From: a virus
Strand: one strand, 5' to 3'
Length of the DNA stretch: 22,380 nucleotides
Virus record (IMG/VR): IMGVR_UViG_3300020436_000104
Coordinates: 1-22,380 of that record
The notes beneath the pieces are model-generated. The model searched no databases. It saw nothing but the letters and a program-made list of their open reading frames with translations, and was not told the DNA's origin. Position numbers and translations under genes: made by a program. This document shows positions 13,956-21,561 of the stretch, in pieces (the stretch's first letter is position 1; the number at the start of each line of letters is the position of its first letter).

Positions 13956-14738
13956 TTGTATACTATTGTTACAAGTTTGAACAAACAATATTGGAACTCA
14001 ACTTCTAAAATTAATATACAAAGTTGGGTACAATTTTTACCTCCCGAAGTAAAAATAGTTTTATATTCAGAAGATTTACTCGATTTAGATGGATTAGAAA
14101 ATAGAGTAGTTCTAAAAGACTTATATAAAACTTGTCCTAAGCTCGTAGAATTCAAAAAGTTACACAAGTATGATCCTCATTACAATGGTGAAGCGCCGGT
14201 CAAAGAAACTAAAAAATTTAAATGGAATGCAATTAAATTTGCACACAAAACGTTTCCTATATTTGAAGAAGCTAGAGTGTGTGGAACAAATTATTTAATT
14301 TGGTTAGATGCTGATGTATTAATGCATGATTATATAACTATGGAATGGCTAGGCGAATTATTTCCCGCAAAATCTTGTATATCATATTTAGGAAGACCGT
14401 CGAACACAAAAACAGCTTATGACGAATGCGGATTAATGGGTTTCAATTTAAAAACTCCATTAGCAAAAACTTTTCTAGAATCATATGAAGAATACTACGA
14501 AGGTAATAATCTAGATGAATTGAGAGAAACACATGACAGCTGGATATTTTATCAACTTAGATTAAGTTTTGAAAACGGGGGATATGAAGGCTTTAAAAAT
14601 CTTAATCCAACTCCAGTTAACAATAAAAGTCCATTTAACAATAGTGGAATAAATCAGTACATGGTTCATACTAAAGGAATGGGTAAAGAAAAACTACATA
14701 ATAAGTTTCTTAAACGGTTTAACATACAGAGCCTTTGA
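13956..14738 (+). CDS. GT-A-type glycosyltransferase (copy 1; TTG start)
   Basis: A 260-residue probable glycosyltransferase. It has a DxD metal/sugar-nucleotide motif at 118-120 (WLDADVLMH), preceded by FKWNAIKFAHKTFPIFEEA. The TTG at 13956 is chosen because AAGGAG (13943-13948) lies 7 nt before it and it gives the first strand MYTIVTSLN; no ATG is suitably placed. It is a paralogue of the gene starting at 21558, with shared PKLVxFK, FKWxAIxFAxKT, DAD, ECGxxGxNL and HDSxxF elements. It opens the cassette 63 nt after the recombination genes. It probably transfers a hexose or related sugar to a glycan or lipid acceptor; donor and acceptor are unknown. Confidence 0.65.
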   Translation: MYTIVTSLNKQYWNSTSKINIQSWVQFLPPEVKIVLYSEDLLDLDGLENRVVLKDLYKTCPKLVEFKKLHKYDPHYNGEAPVKETKKFKWNAIKFAHKTFPIFEEARVCGTNYLIWLDADVLMHDYITMEWLGELFPAKSCISYLGRPSNTKTAYDECGLMGFNLKTPLAKTFLESYEEYYEGNNLDELRETHDSWIFYQLRLSFENGGYEGFKNLNPTPVNNKSPFNNSGINQYMVHTKGMGKEKLHNKFLKRFNIQSL

Positions 14739-14739
14739 C

Positions 14740-15378
14740 ATGCATATACTGATAGCATGCGATCAAAACTATTACAGTAAATGGGGATTCAATCTTCTAA
14801 AAAGTATTAAAAAATATAATAGTCATTCTTGGTTAAACTTACACTGTCATATTATAAATTCGGATGAATATCACCCGGATTGGCGACTAGAAGATGTTGA
14901 CTATACAACAGAAGAATATGAAGATGTAACTATACCATACTTGCAAGGTGCAAGATTTTTAATAGCATCTAAAAAATTTAATACTAATGAACACGTAATG
15001 ATATTAGATGCAGATAGTATTTGCACAAGAGAATTTACTAAAGAAGAGTTTACCGATGTAACATCTAAAGTTACAGTGTTAAAACATCATAAAAAAAATG
15101 CAATACATCCTTGGCTATGCGGATTTGTTACATTAGGCACAGGATTATTTAGACAAGATTATGCTAACAACTTATTACAGACTGCAACTAGATCTTGGAA
15201 ATACGGCCATGATCAAGATATACTTTTAATGTTGCATGATGTACACCAGTATACTCCAGCACCTGTCGAATGGATATGCATGGGTAAAGCAAATCCTAAA
15301 AGTGTGTTTCTTACACTTAAAGGTGACAAACATAAAAACAATCCGAAGTATACGGATCAACTGAAAAGGTATTTGTAA
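14740..15378 (+). CDS. GT-A-type glycosyltransferase, GT8-like small form
   Basis: A 212-residue protein beginning with the strand MHILIACDQNYY and a helix WGFNLLKSIKKY, the usual N terminus of a retaining GT-A enzyme. DAD at 90-92 (VMILDADSIC) is the metal-binding motif. A WLCGFVTLGTGLFR segment and a GHDQDILLMLHD segment follow, matching the acceptor and late catalytic regions of such enzymes. It starts one nt after the previous stop, and its own stop overlaps the methyltransferase ATG by one base. It has no strong similarity to the cassette's other GT-A copies beyond fold motifs, so it probably makes a different linkage. Confidence 0.6.
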   Translation: MHILIACDQNYYSKWGFNLLKSIKKYNSHSWLNLHCHIINSDEYHPDWRLEDVDYTTEEYEDVTIPYLQGARFLIASKKFNTNEHVMILDADSICTREFTKEEFTDVTSKVTVLKHHKKNAIHPWLCGFVTLGTGLFRQDYANNLLQTATRSWKYGHDQDILLMLHDVHQYTPAPVEWICMGKANPKSVFLTLKGDKHKNNPKYTDQLKRYL

Positions 15379-15938
15379 TGACATTAGAACCCCATCTTGG
15401 AGGACACCAAGGAAAAACACACATAGACGAAGGCGCTTTACAATGGTTAGTTAACCTTGGCATTAAAAGTTTCATAGACATAGGATGTGGCCCAGGTGGA
15501 ATGGTAGAATTGGCTAAAAGTAAGGGATTACGTACTTTAGGCGTTGACGGAGATTATACATTAACACGTTTTGATCCTAATTATTTTGTAATACATGATT
15601 ATACTAAAGGAAGTCCTGTGATACAAGAGGATTATGATGTAGCATGGAGTGTAGAATTTTTAGAACATGTGGAAGAGCAATATATGGCAAACTACATGGA
15701 TACTTTTAAATGTGCAAAAACCGCAGTAGTTACATATGCACCTCCAGGATGGAATGGTCATCATCATGTTAATTTACAAGAAGAAGATTACTGGATTGCA
15801 CGTTTTGAAGAAAATGGATTCAGGCTAGACGAAAATAAAACAAAGTTTTTACGTAATAATTCTACACTCAATTTAGGCAAAAAAGGTAAAAAGGCATTTG
15901 TAAAAAACAGAGGATTATATTTCAATAATGTTGGATAA
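15378..15938 (+). CDS. SAM-dependent methyltransferase (class I, small)
   Basis: A 186-residue class I methyltransferase-like protein. Motif I is FIDIGCGPGGM at about 32-42, and the acidic residue ending strand 2 is in LGVDGD at about 54-59. Motif IV-like SVEFLEHVEE follows, with a VVTYAPPGWNGHHHVN segment. The C-terminal part after about residue 165 is basic. In this cassette the natural target is a sugar hydroxyl, carboxyl or amino group, but the acceptor is not visible. It overlaps the next gene by 11 nt. Confidence 0.7.
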   Translation: MTLEPHLGGHQGKTHIDEGALQWLVNLGIKSFIDIGCGPGGMVELAKSKGLRTLGVDGDYTLTRFDPNYFVIHDYTKGSPVIQEDYDVAWSVEFLEHVEEQYMANYMDTFKCAKTAVVTYAPPGWNGHHHVNLQEEDYWIARFEENGFRLDENKTKFLRNNSTLNLGKKGKKAFVKNRGLYFNNVG

Positions 15939-16848
15939 ATTTGTTGTAGGAATAAAAGGGTCTTATAGAACACACCCTCTTCCTGACTTGCCTAATTTTA
16001 AAGTTGTAGATTGGGAAAATCAAGACATTATTGAAAAAGCTGATGTATTTGTTCAAGCTAATATTTTAGAAAATAAATTTTTTAGAAAATTTAGAGCTCA
16101 ATATGAACATATAAGAGATAGCGGTAAACCATATATAGTTGTTGAAAGTAGTGTGTTTAGACGTAATATGCCTTTTCCTCCTAATCCTAAAGCATATCAT
16201 AGATGGAGTTGGACCAGTTACTTTCGAGACGAAGGAAACTATTGTAATGAAAACTGTCCTGATGATAGATGGAAGCAGATACAAAAAGACCAAAATATAG
16301 AAATAAAAGATTGGAAAAAAGGCGGCGAATATATTTTATTAGCAATGCAACGGCCAGGTGATAGTAGTCTAAAAAATTTAATGGCAAAGCACAAAACGTT
16401 TGACAACTTTATTGCAAATACTATTGCAGAAATACGCAAGTATAGCGACAGGCCTATTTTAGCTAGAATGCATCCTGCTAGAATGGATAGACAAAGACAA
16501 GCACTAGCTAAAATTGACACTAGTGGAATTACTGTAAGTAAAAATATGCACGGTTCAGGTAACTTAGAAGGAGGCGCAGGCTTATACGAAGATTTTAAAA
16601 ATGCATATGCTGTAGTTGGATTTAACAGTAATGCACTTACAGAAAGCATATGTGAAGGCATACCTACGTTTAGTTTGTGTCCTAGTTCAATGGCTTGGGA
16701 ATGTTCAAATAAAAACTTAAATACACTTGAAAACCTAGAGTATTTTGATAGACAACAATGGCTTAACAACTTAGGTTATTGCCAATGGAGAGAAGATGAA
16801 ATTGCTAGAGGTGATCCGTGGTATCACTTATTAAAAGGAATAATATAA
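15928..16848 (+). CDS. GT-B-like glycan protein, paralogue family member A
   Basis: A 306-residue protein with an N-terminal half containing an FVQANILENKFFRKF segment and a KPYIVVESSVF strand, and a C-terminal Rossmann-like half starting at GGEYILLAMQ (about 132). The C-terminal half has TIAEIRKYSDRPILARMHP at 165-183 and a GFNSNALTESICEGIPTFSL block, as in polysaccharide GT-B enzymes, where the last Rossmann domain binds the sugar nucleotide. The same blocks occur in the genes at 19781 and 20626. The family is not one I can name; the general outline resembles capsule and LPS glycosyltransferases. It overlaps the methyltransferase gene by 11 nt and ends one nt before the GSCFA gene. Confidence 0.5.
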   Translation: MLDKFVVGIKGSYRTHPLPDLPNFKVVDWENQDIIEKADVFVQANILENKFFRKFRAQYEHIRDSGKPYIVVESSVFRRNMPFPPNPKAYHRWSWTSYFRDEGNYCNENCPDDRWKQIQKDQNIEIKDWKKGGEYILLAMQRPGDSSLKNLMAKHKTFDNFIANTIAEIRKYSDRPILARMHPARMDRQRQALAKIDTSGITVSKNMHGSGNLEGGAGLYEDFKNAYAVVGFNSNALTESICEGIPTFSLCPSSMAWECSNKNLNTLENLEYFDRQQWLNNLGYCQWREDEIARGDPWYHLLKGII

Positions 16849-16849
16849 A

Positions 16850-17809
16850 ATGGCAAAAGCTAGATTAGCAAATGCTACTGCTAATTCAAAAGGTAGCGGA
16901 AAAATGTCAGCTGGTAACATAGACTTAGTTAAAAGTAAATGGCACACAAATAATTTAATAACTTATTTTCCTAAAGACAAATCTCAATTTGACGATCTTG
17001 AAAAGCTTGCAGAAGAATTCGTTTTTACAGGACATGGTCCTAAAAATCCTACTATACCTGCAGATGGTACAGTAGTTACAATGGGTAGTTGTTTTGCAGA
17101 AAGATTGCGTAACTGGTTAAAAGCAAATGGTAAGAATGCTGATTATATAAATGTTCCTGAAGGTCTTAATAATTCATTTGCAGTAAGACAATATCTTGAA
17201 TGGGCGTTAACTGGAGATCGTAGTTCAGATGCTTATTGGTATGATAATGACCCGCAAGCGGGTGCATATAAATGGGAGCCAGAAGATGAACAAAAGGCTC
17301 TCTTGGAGCATTTTAAAAAGACAAAAGGGGTAGTAGTTACATTCGGATTAGCAGAAGTATGGCGAGATAAAGCCACTAAACAAGTGTTTTGGCGTGGAGT
17401 ACCTGCAAAATATTTTGATCCAGACAAGCATGAATGTGTCACCAGCACAGTACAAGAAAACGTAGAAAACATGCAACGTATTGCAAATCTAATCCATACA
17501 TATGCCGGCGCAGACACACAAATTATTTTCACACTAAGTCCAGTGCCTTTAAATGCAACATTTATGGGTAGACCAACTATTATAAGTGACTGTGTGAGTA
17601 AAAGTATTCTGCGTGTAAGTTTAGACGAATTTTTAAATAATCATGTACATGAAAACATATACTATTGGCCTAGCTACGAAATGGTACGTTGGGTAGGAGC
17701 TCATACAGATTTCCCGACACTGTTTGAGGATAATACTCCAAGACACGTAAACAACAAAGTTGTGTCTATAATAATTAATAACTTTGTTAGAAAGTTTTTT
17801 GCAAAATGA
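16850..17809 (+). CDS. GSCFA-family SGNH-type esterase/acyltransferase-like protein
   Basis: A 319-residue protein carrying the name motif GSCFA at 79-83 (TMGSCFAERL), where the Ser is the likely nucleophile. FGLAEVWRD at 165-173, TLSPVPLNATF at 228-238, YWPSYEM at 272-278, and the late RHVN at 298-301 follow. These are the blocks of the GSCFA family, related to SGNH hydrolases, with H299 the likely catalytic His. Members are thought to handle acyl groups on glycans; in the cassette a role in adding or removing acetyl-type groups is plausible but unproven. AAGGA (16836-16840) precedes the ATG by 9 nt. The next methyltransferase gene overlaps its stop by 4 nt. Confidence 0.75.
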   Translation: MAKARLANATANSKGSGKMSAGNIDLVKSKWHTNNLITYFPKDKSQFDDLEKLAEEFVFTGHGPKNPTIPADGTVVTMGSCFAERLRNWLKANGKNADYINVPEGLNNSFAVRQYLEWALTGDRSSDAYWYDNDPQAGAYKWEPEDEQKALLEHFKKTKGVVVTFGLAEVWRDKATKQVFWRGVPAKYFDPDKHECVTSTVQENVENMQRIANLIHTYAGADTQIIFTLSPVPLNATFMGRPTIISDCVSKSILRVSLDEFLNNHVHENIYYWPSYEMVRWVGAHTDFPTLFEDNTPRHVNNKVVSIIINNFVRKFFAK

Positions 17810-18291
17810 TGATAGAGTTTGGCTGTGGTGAAACGCCGACACACCAAGACTATAAAACATGTGACATTAGAAATTTACCAGGTATAGACTTTGTTTGTCC
17901 TGCTTATGAAATTGATAAACACGTTGAGCCTAACACAGTAACACATATTTTTTCAAGACATTTTATAGAACATCTTACTTTTGAACAAGGAGAACGTTGG
18001 CTAAAGGCATGCTTTAAAATATTACGTTCCGGAGGACAAATGGACATCCGTTGTCCTAATATGGATTTCCATGTACATCAATGGCAAATAGGAAAAAATA
18101 TAGAACATGCAAGAGCTGGCTTTTGGGGTTGGCAAAGAGAGGCTGAAACTGGAGAGACTTGGGACTTACATAAAAGTGGATATAATTTTACGCAATTACA
18201 AAATATATTAACCGATAATGGATACACCAGTATTAGATCCTTACACAAACCAACTAACAAGCATCTAGGAGTTATTTCATACAAACCATAA
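17806..18291 (+). CDS. SAM-dependent methyltransferase, short class I type
   Basis: A 161-residue protein that begins directly at motif I (MIEFGCGETP), so the N-terminal cap of larger methyltransferases is missing. A KTCDIRN strand with an acidic residue at 20 follows, then SRHFIEHLTFEQGERWLKACFKILRSGG, the typical post-motif-IV helix and loop of Methyltransferase 11 relatives. A C-terminal strand LHKPTNKHLGVISYK closes the fold. Start and stop overlap with neighbours (ATG at 17806 inside the GSCFA stop region), so it is translationally coupled. Two methyltransferases in one cassette suggest two methylated positions in the product; targets unknown. Confidence 0.7.
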   Translation: MMIEFGCGETPTHQDYKTCDIRNLPGIDFVCPAYEIDKHVEPNTVTHIFSRHFIEHLTFEQGERWLKACFKILRSGGQMDIRCPNMDFHVHQWQIGKNIEHARAGFWGWQREAETGETWDLHKSGYNFTQLQNILTDNGYTSIRSLHKPTNKHLGVISYKP

Positions 18292-18315
18292 TGTTTAAAA
18301 ATTATAAAACACATA

Positions 18316-18323
18316 TATAAGTA
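18316..18323 (+). promoter_or_regulatory. Late-promoter-like octamer TATAAGTA before the start at 18329
   Basis: TATAAGTA differs from TATAAATA at one base and ends 5 nt before the ATG at 18329, the same geometry as at 498/511 and 4899/4912. It lies in the only longer gap (37 nt) within the cassette, and no Shine-Dalgarno is visible before this ATG. Confidence 0.4.
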
Positions 18324-18328
18324 TTAGC

Positions 18329-19108
18329 ATGGTAGAAAAGTACGTTCTTGTAACAGGTGGCTTTGATCCATTACATAGTGGTCACATTGCTTACTTTAAA
18401 GAAGCGAAAAAATTAGGTACAAAATTAATAGTAGGTTTAAATTCAGACGATTGGCTTGCTAGGAAAAAAGGCAGACCGTTTATGCCTTTTAGTGAAAGAC
18501 TTAGTATTATTAAAGAAATGAAAATTGTTGATAATGTAATTAGTTTTAATGATGCTGATAACACTGCATGCGGTGCAATATTTTATATGTTATCTACTAC
18601 AGGGTCAAGAGACAAAATAATATTTGCAAACGGAGGAGATCGAGAGCAAACAAATATTCCAGAATATAATATGTACAAAGATAACAAAAATGTTAGTTTT
18701 GTGTTTGGTGTAGGAGGTACTAATAAAGCTAACAGTAGTAGTTGGATACTAGACGAATGGAAAACACAAAAGACTGAAAGACAATGGGGCTATTGGCGGG
18801 TACTAGATCATAAACCTGAAAAAGGTTATAAAGTTAAAGAGCTTGTAATTTATCCTGGAAAAAGTTTAAGTGATCAAAAACATTTTAAACGTTCAGAGCA
18901 GTGGATGATTCTCGAAGGTTTTGTAGATATGGAGACCGAATATAACAATAACAAAGATCTAGTACAACTAAAGCCACATACTGCACCTTATGAAATAGAT
19001 AAAGGAGTTTGGCACAAAGCAAGTAATCCAGGTGATGAAAATGCTCATATACTTGAAATACAGTGGGGCAGTGAGTGCATAGAAGAAGATATAGAAAGAA
19101 GAGATTGA
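18329..19108 (+). CDS. Nucleotidyltransferase fused to mannose-6-phosphate isomerase-type cupin
   Basis: A 259-residue two-domain protein. Residues 1-130 are a cytidylyltransferase-like domain: GGFDPLHSGH at 10-19 holds the HxGH signature, LNSDDWL at 37-43 and an FANGGDREQTNIPEY block at about 99-113 follow, as in RfaE/TagD-type enzymes. Residues about 165-259 are a cupin like the isomerase domain of type II mannose-6-phosphate isomerases: PGKSLSDQKHFKRSEQW at 176-192, H229 in VWHKASNPG, and EIQWGSECIEEDIERR at the end. A sugar phosphate could be activated by the first domain; the cupin may isomerise or bind a sugar. No GDP-mannose pyrophosphorylase domain is present. The next gene's ATG overlaps its stop (ATGA). 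Confidence 0.75.
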   Translation: MVEKYVLVTGGFDPLHSGHIAYFKEAKKLGTKLIVGLNSDDWLARKKGRPFMPFSERLSIIKEMKIVDNVISFNDADNTACGAIFYMLSTTGSRDKIIFANGGDREQTNIPEYNMYKDNKNVSFVFGVGGTNKANSSSWILDEWKTQKTERQWGYWRVLDHKPEKGYKVKELVIYPGKSLSDQKHFKRSEQWMILEGFVDMETEYNNNKDLVQLKPHTAPYEIDKGVWHKASNPGDENAHILEIQWGSECIEEDIERRD

Positions 19109-19788
19109 TGAAAGTTTTTGTTGGATATGATACTAGAGAAGATATTGCTTACCAAGTTTGTAAGCATAGTATAGAAGTAAGAAATAAAAGTGTAGACGTA
19201 AAGCCACTTAAACAAAACGAACTACGAGAACAAGGTTGGTATACTAGACCTATTGATAAACTAGCGTCAACAGAATTTACTTTTACAAGATTTCTTGTAC
19301 CAGAATTATGTAATTTTAACGGATGGGCATTATTCTGTGATAGTGATATTATTTTTATAGAAGACATAAAGAATCTATTTGATCAAGCTGATAACAAATA
19401 TGCAGTAATGTGTGCTCAGCATGACTATACTCCCAAAGAAGGAGTAAAAATGGACGGGCAAACACAGACTGTTTATCCTCGCAAAAACTGGTCTAGTGTT
19501 GTTTTATTTAATTGCGGGCATCCAAGTAACACAAAATTAGATTTTAATTTAGTGAATGATCCTAATATCACAGGAGCATATTTACATAGATTTAGTTGGC
19601 TAGACGATTCAGAAATTGGAAAATTAAGTCACGAATGGAATTGGTTAACTGACTGGTACGAAGAAGGCAAAGATGGTTATCCTAAGGCACTTCATTTCAC
19701 AGAAGGAGGTCCTTGGTTTGAAAACTATCGTAATTGTAATTGGCATGTGGCTTGGAAGAATGAATTACAGGAAATGATGAATGGATAA
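19108..19788 (+). CDS. GT8-like glycosyltransferase
   Basis: A 226-residue protein starting at the ATG at 19108, which forms ATGA with the preceding stop; longer readings from 19075 would extend into the upstream gene. MKVFVGYDTRED is a typical first strand, EFTFTRFLVPEL the helix before the motif, and DSD at 78-80 (LFCDSDIIF) the metal-binding motif. NWSSVVLFNCGHPSN and HFTEGGPWF are late GT8-like elements, the last corresponding to the donor-binding His-Gly region. It overlaps the next gene by 8 nt. It probably transfers a hexose to the growing glycan; donor unknown. Confidence 0.72.
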   Translation: MKVFVGYDTREDIAYQVCKHSIEVRNKSVDVKPLKQNELREQGWYTRPIDKLASTEFTFTRFLVPELCNFNGWALFCDSDIIFIEDIKNLFDQADNKYAVMCAQHDYTPKEGVKMDGQTQTVYPRKNWSSVVLFNCGHPSNTKLDFNLVNDPNITGAYLHRFSWLDDSEIGKLSHEWNWLTDWYEEGKDGYPKALHFTEGGPWFENYRNCNWHVAWKNELQEMMNG

Positions 19789-20629
19789 TTTACAAGACAT
19801 GACCGGAGTAAATATTGAAAACTTCGATAATAAAATGTTGGCTATTGATACTAGAGATGCTATTGTAGGTTGTTTTGCACAAGGATGTCAGGCTGAAGAA
19901 ATAGCAGGCTGGAAAGATTTAAAAAATTGGGATACAAATATTCCTGTTGTGTTTAGAAGTATGGCACAAAGAAAAACAGTTAATATGTGCGAGAATCAAA
20001 AAAGGCCGTATTTTTATATAGACACAGGGTATATAGGAAATTTAAACAAAAAGAAACACTGGCATCGTGTTGTCCCAAATGGTATGCAACACAGTAAACC
20101 GAGATTTGATCTACCTAGTGATAGATTTGATAATTGCATTGATAGTCAAGATATAAGATTTAAGGGTTGGAGAAAAGATGGTGGACCTATTTTATTAGTA
20201 ACACCTTCCGATAAACCTTGTTTATTTTATGGAATAGAAAGAGAATCCTGGATTGAAAATACAATAAATGAAATAAAAAAACATACTGATCGAGAAGTGA
20301 TTGTAAGAAACAAAGGCTTAAGAAGAGATCGTGTAAGAGATAATAGCATATATCATCAATTTGAAGAAGATAATATTTTTGCAGTAGTAACTTATAATAG
20401 CATAGCAGCAACCGAAGCAATCGGCTTTGGCATTCCTTGTTTTACTTTAGCTCCAAATGCTGCAGACTTTGCATGCGGTACAGATTTAAGTAGGATAGAG
20501 AATCCTATATATGTAGAAGAAGAAAAAGTAATAGGCTGGCAAAACTGGTTAGGATACTGTCAGTATAATCCACAAGAAATGGTAGCAGGTACTGTGTTAC
20601 CTATGTTAAGGGAGTACGGAATAGAATGA
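19781..20629 (+). CDS. GT-B-like glycan protein, paralogue family member B
   Basis: A 282-residue relative of the proteins at 15928 and 20626. Shared blocks are KGWRKDGGPILLVTPSD before the second half, WIENTINEIKKHTDREVIVR in the middle, and NSIAATEAIGFGIPCFTLAP and WQNWLGYCQYNPQEM near the C terminus. The N-terminal half is more divergent (VFRSMAQRKTVNM and a RPYFYIDTGYIGN strand). It has no DxD motif, which fits a GT-B rather than GT-A fold. It overlaps both neighbours (8 nt with the GT8-like gene, 4 nt with member C). The usual HP after the middle strand is replaced by NKG, so its catalytic site may differ from members A and C. Confidence 0.5.
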   Translation: MDNLQDMTGVNIENFDNKMLAIDTRDAIVGCFAQGCQAEEIAGWKDLKNWDTNIPVVFRSMAQRKTVNMCENQKRPYFYIDTGYIGNLNKKKHWHRVVPNGMQHSKPRFDLPSDRFDNCIDSQDIRFKGWRKDGGPILLVTPSDKPCLFYGIERESWIENTINEIKKHTDREVIVRNKGLRRDRVRDNSIYHQFEEDNIFAVVTYNSIAATEAIGFGIPCFTLAPNAADFACGTDLSRIENPIYVEEEKVIGWQNWLGYCQYNPQEMVAGTVLPMLREYGIE

Positions 20630-21561
20630 CGATTACTGTAGCAAGTTACCTTATGGGAATACCTCCGGGTAACACCAATCCTGAAAAACCTGCTATTATT
20701 GTAAATGCAATTGAAGGAGTTTGGAAATGCGGTGATGAAGGAACTATTGTTACCGACTACAACGTTGTTGATGCAGATGTTGCGGTTATGCAAGGTTTTG
20801 TACATCCAGGAAGTAAAAGATCGCAACATTTAGATTTGCGTAGACGTGTAATAGAGCATCAAGTAAAAAGAGGTAAGCGTACATTAATTGTAGATGCTAA
20901 TTTATTTTTATATGCTGATCCAGGCAATAGTAACAAGTTTTTAAGATATAGTTATGATGGAATTTTTCCTACTACAGGAGAATATTGTAATGGAGCTGCA
21001 AATCCAGAAAGATGGCAAATTATAAGCAACAAGCTAGGTATAAGTTTGAAACCTTGGAAAACAAATGGGAATACAATACTAATTGCTTGTCAACGAGACG
21101 GTGGTTGGAGTATGGATAATCAACCTTTGTTACCGTGGGTAGTAAGGACAATACAAGAAATTAGAAAGTATTCAGATAGAGCAATAGTTGTAAGATTTCA
21201 TCCAGGAGATAAAAATCAAATGGAACATAAAAGATCAATTGCTAGATATAGATTACCTAATGTTAGAGTATCAAATTCAGATAACATAATGGCAGATATG
21301 CAACAAGCACATTGTTTAGTTAATCACAACTCAAGTCCAGGAGTTGTTGCGGCAATAGAAGGAGTACCTGTATTTTTAACTGATGCTCCAAGAAGTCAAG
21401 CGAAAGATGTTGCTCACACAAATTTTGCTGATTTAGAAAATATAACAAAATTCGATAGACAGCCATGGATAGAAAAGATGGCACAAATGCACTGGAGTTT
21501 AGATGAACTAAAAGACGGCACTGCATGGAAACATTTAAGAATTTGGGCAGATAAAAAATGA
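20626..21561 (+). CDS. GT-B-like glycan protein, paralogue family member C
   Basis: A 311-residue member of the same family as those at 15928 and 19781. Shared features include KPWKTNGNTILIACQRD, VVRTIQEIRKYSDRAIVVRFHP, NHNSSPGVVAAIEGVPVFLTD and a W-rich end (PWIEKMAQMHWSLDELKDG). The N-terminal half has IIVNAIEG, AVMQGFVHPG and TLIVDANLFLYAD strands. The Rossmann-like second half and the GVPVF block agree with a sugar-nucleotide or nucleotide-binding role. Members B and C are adjacent and overlap by ATGA, as expected for a tandem duplication that has diverged. The next gene also starts in an ATGA overlap. Confidence 0.5.
   Translation: MTITVASYLMGIPPGNTNPEKPAIIVNAIEGVWKCGDEGTIVTDYNVVDADVAVMQGFVHPGSKRSQHLDLRRRVIEHQVKRGKRTLIVDANLFLYADPGNSNKFLRYSYDGIFPTTGEYCNGAANPERWQIISNKLGISLKPWKTNGNTILIACQRDGGWSMDNQPLLPWVVRTIQEIRKYSDRAIVVRFHPGDKNQMEHKRSIARYRLPNVRVSNSDNIMADMQQAHCLVNHNSSPGVVAAIEGVPVFLTDAPRSQAKDVAHTNFADLENITKFDRQPWIEKMAQMHWSLDELKDGTAWKHLRIWADKK

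Noticed and set aside
16239-16769. Antisense ORF of 176 aa opposite paralogue A
   Set aside because: The + strand frame is conserved with two other genes in the window and packed in the operon; the antisense product has no domain and no start signal.
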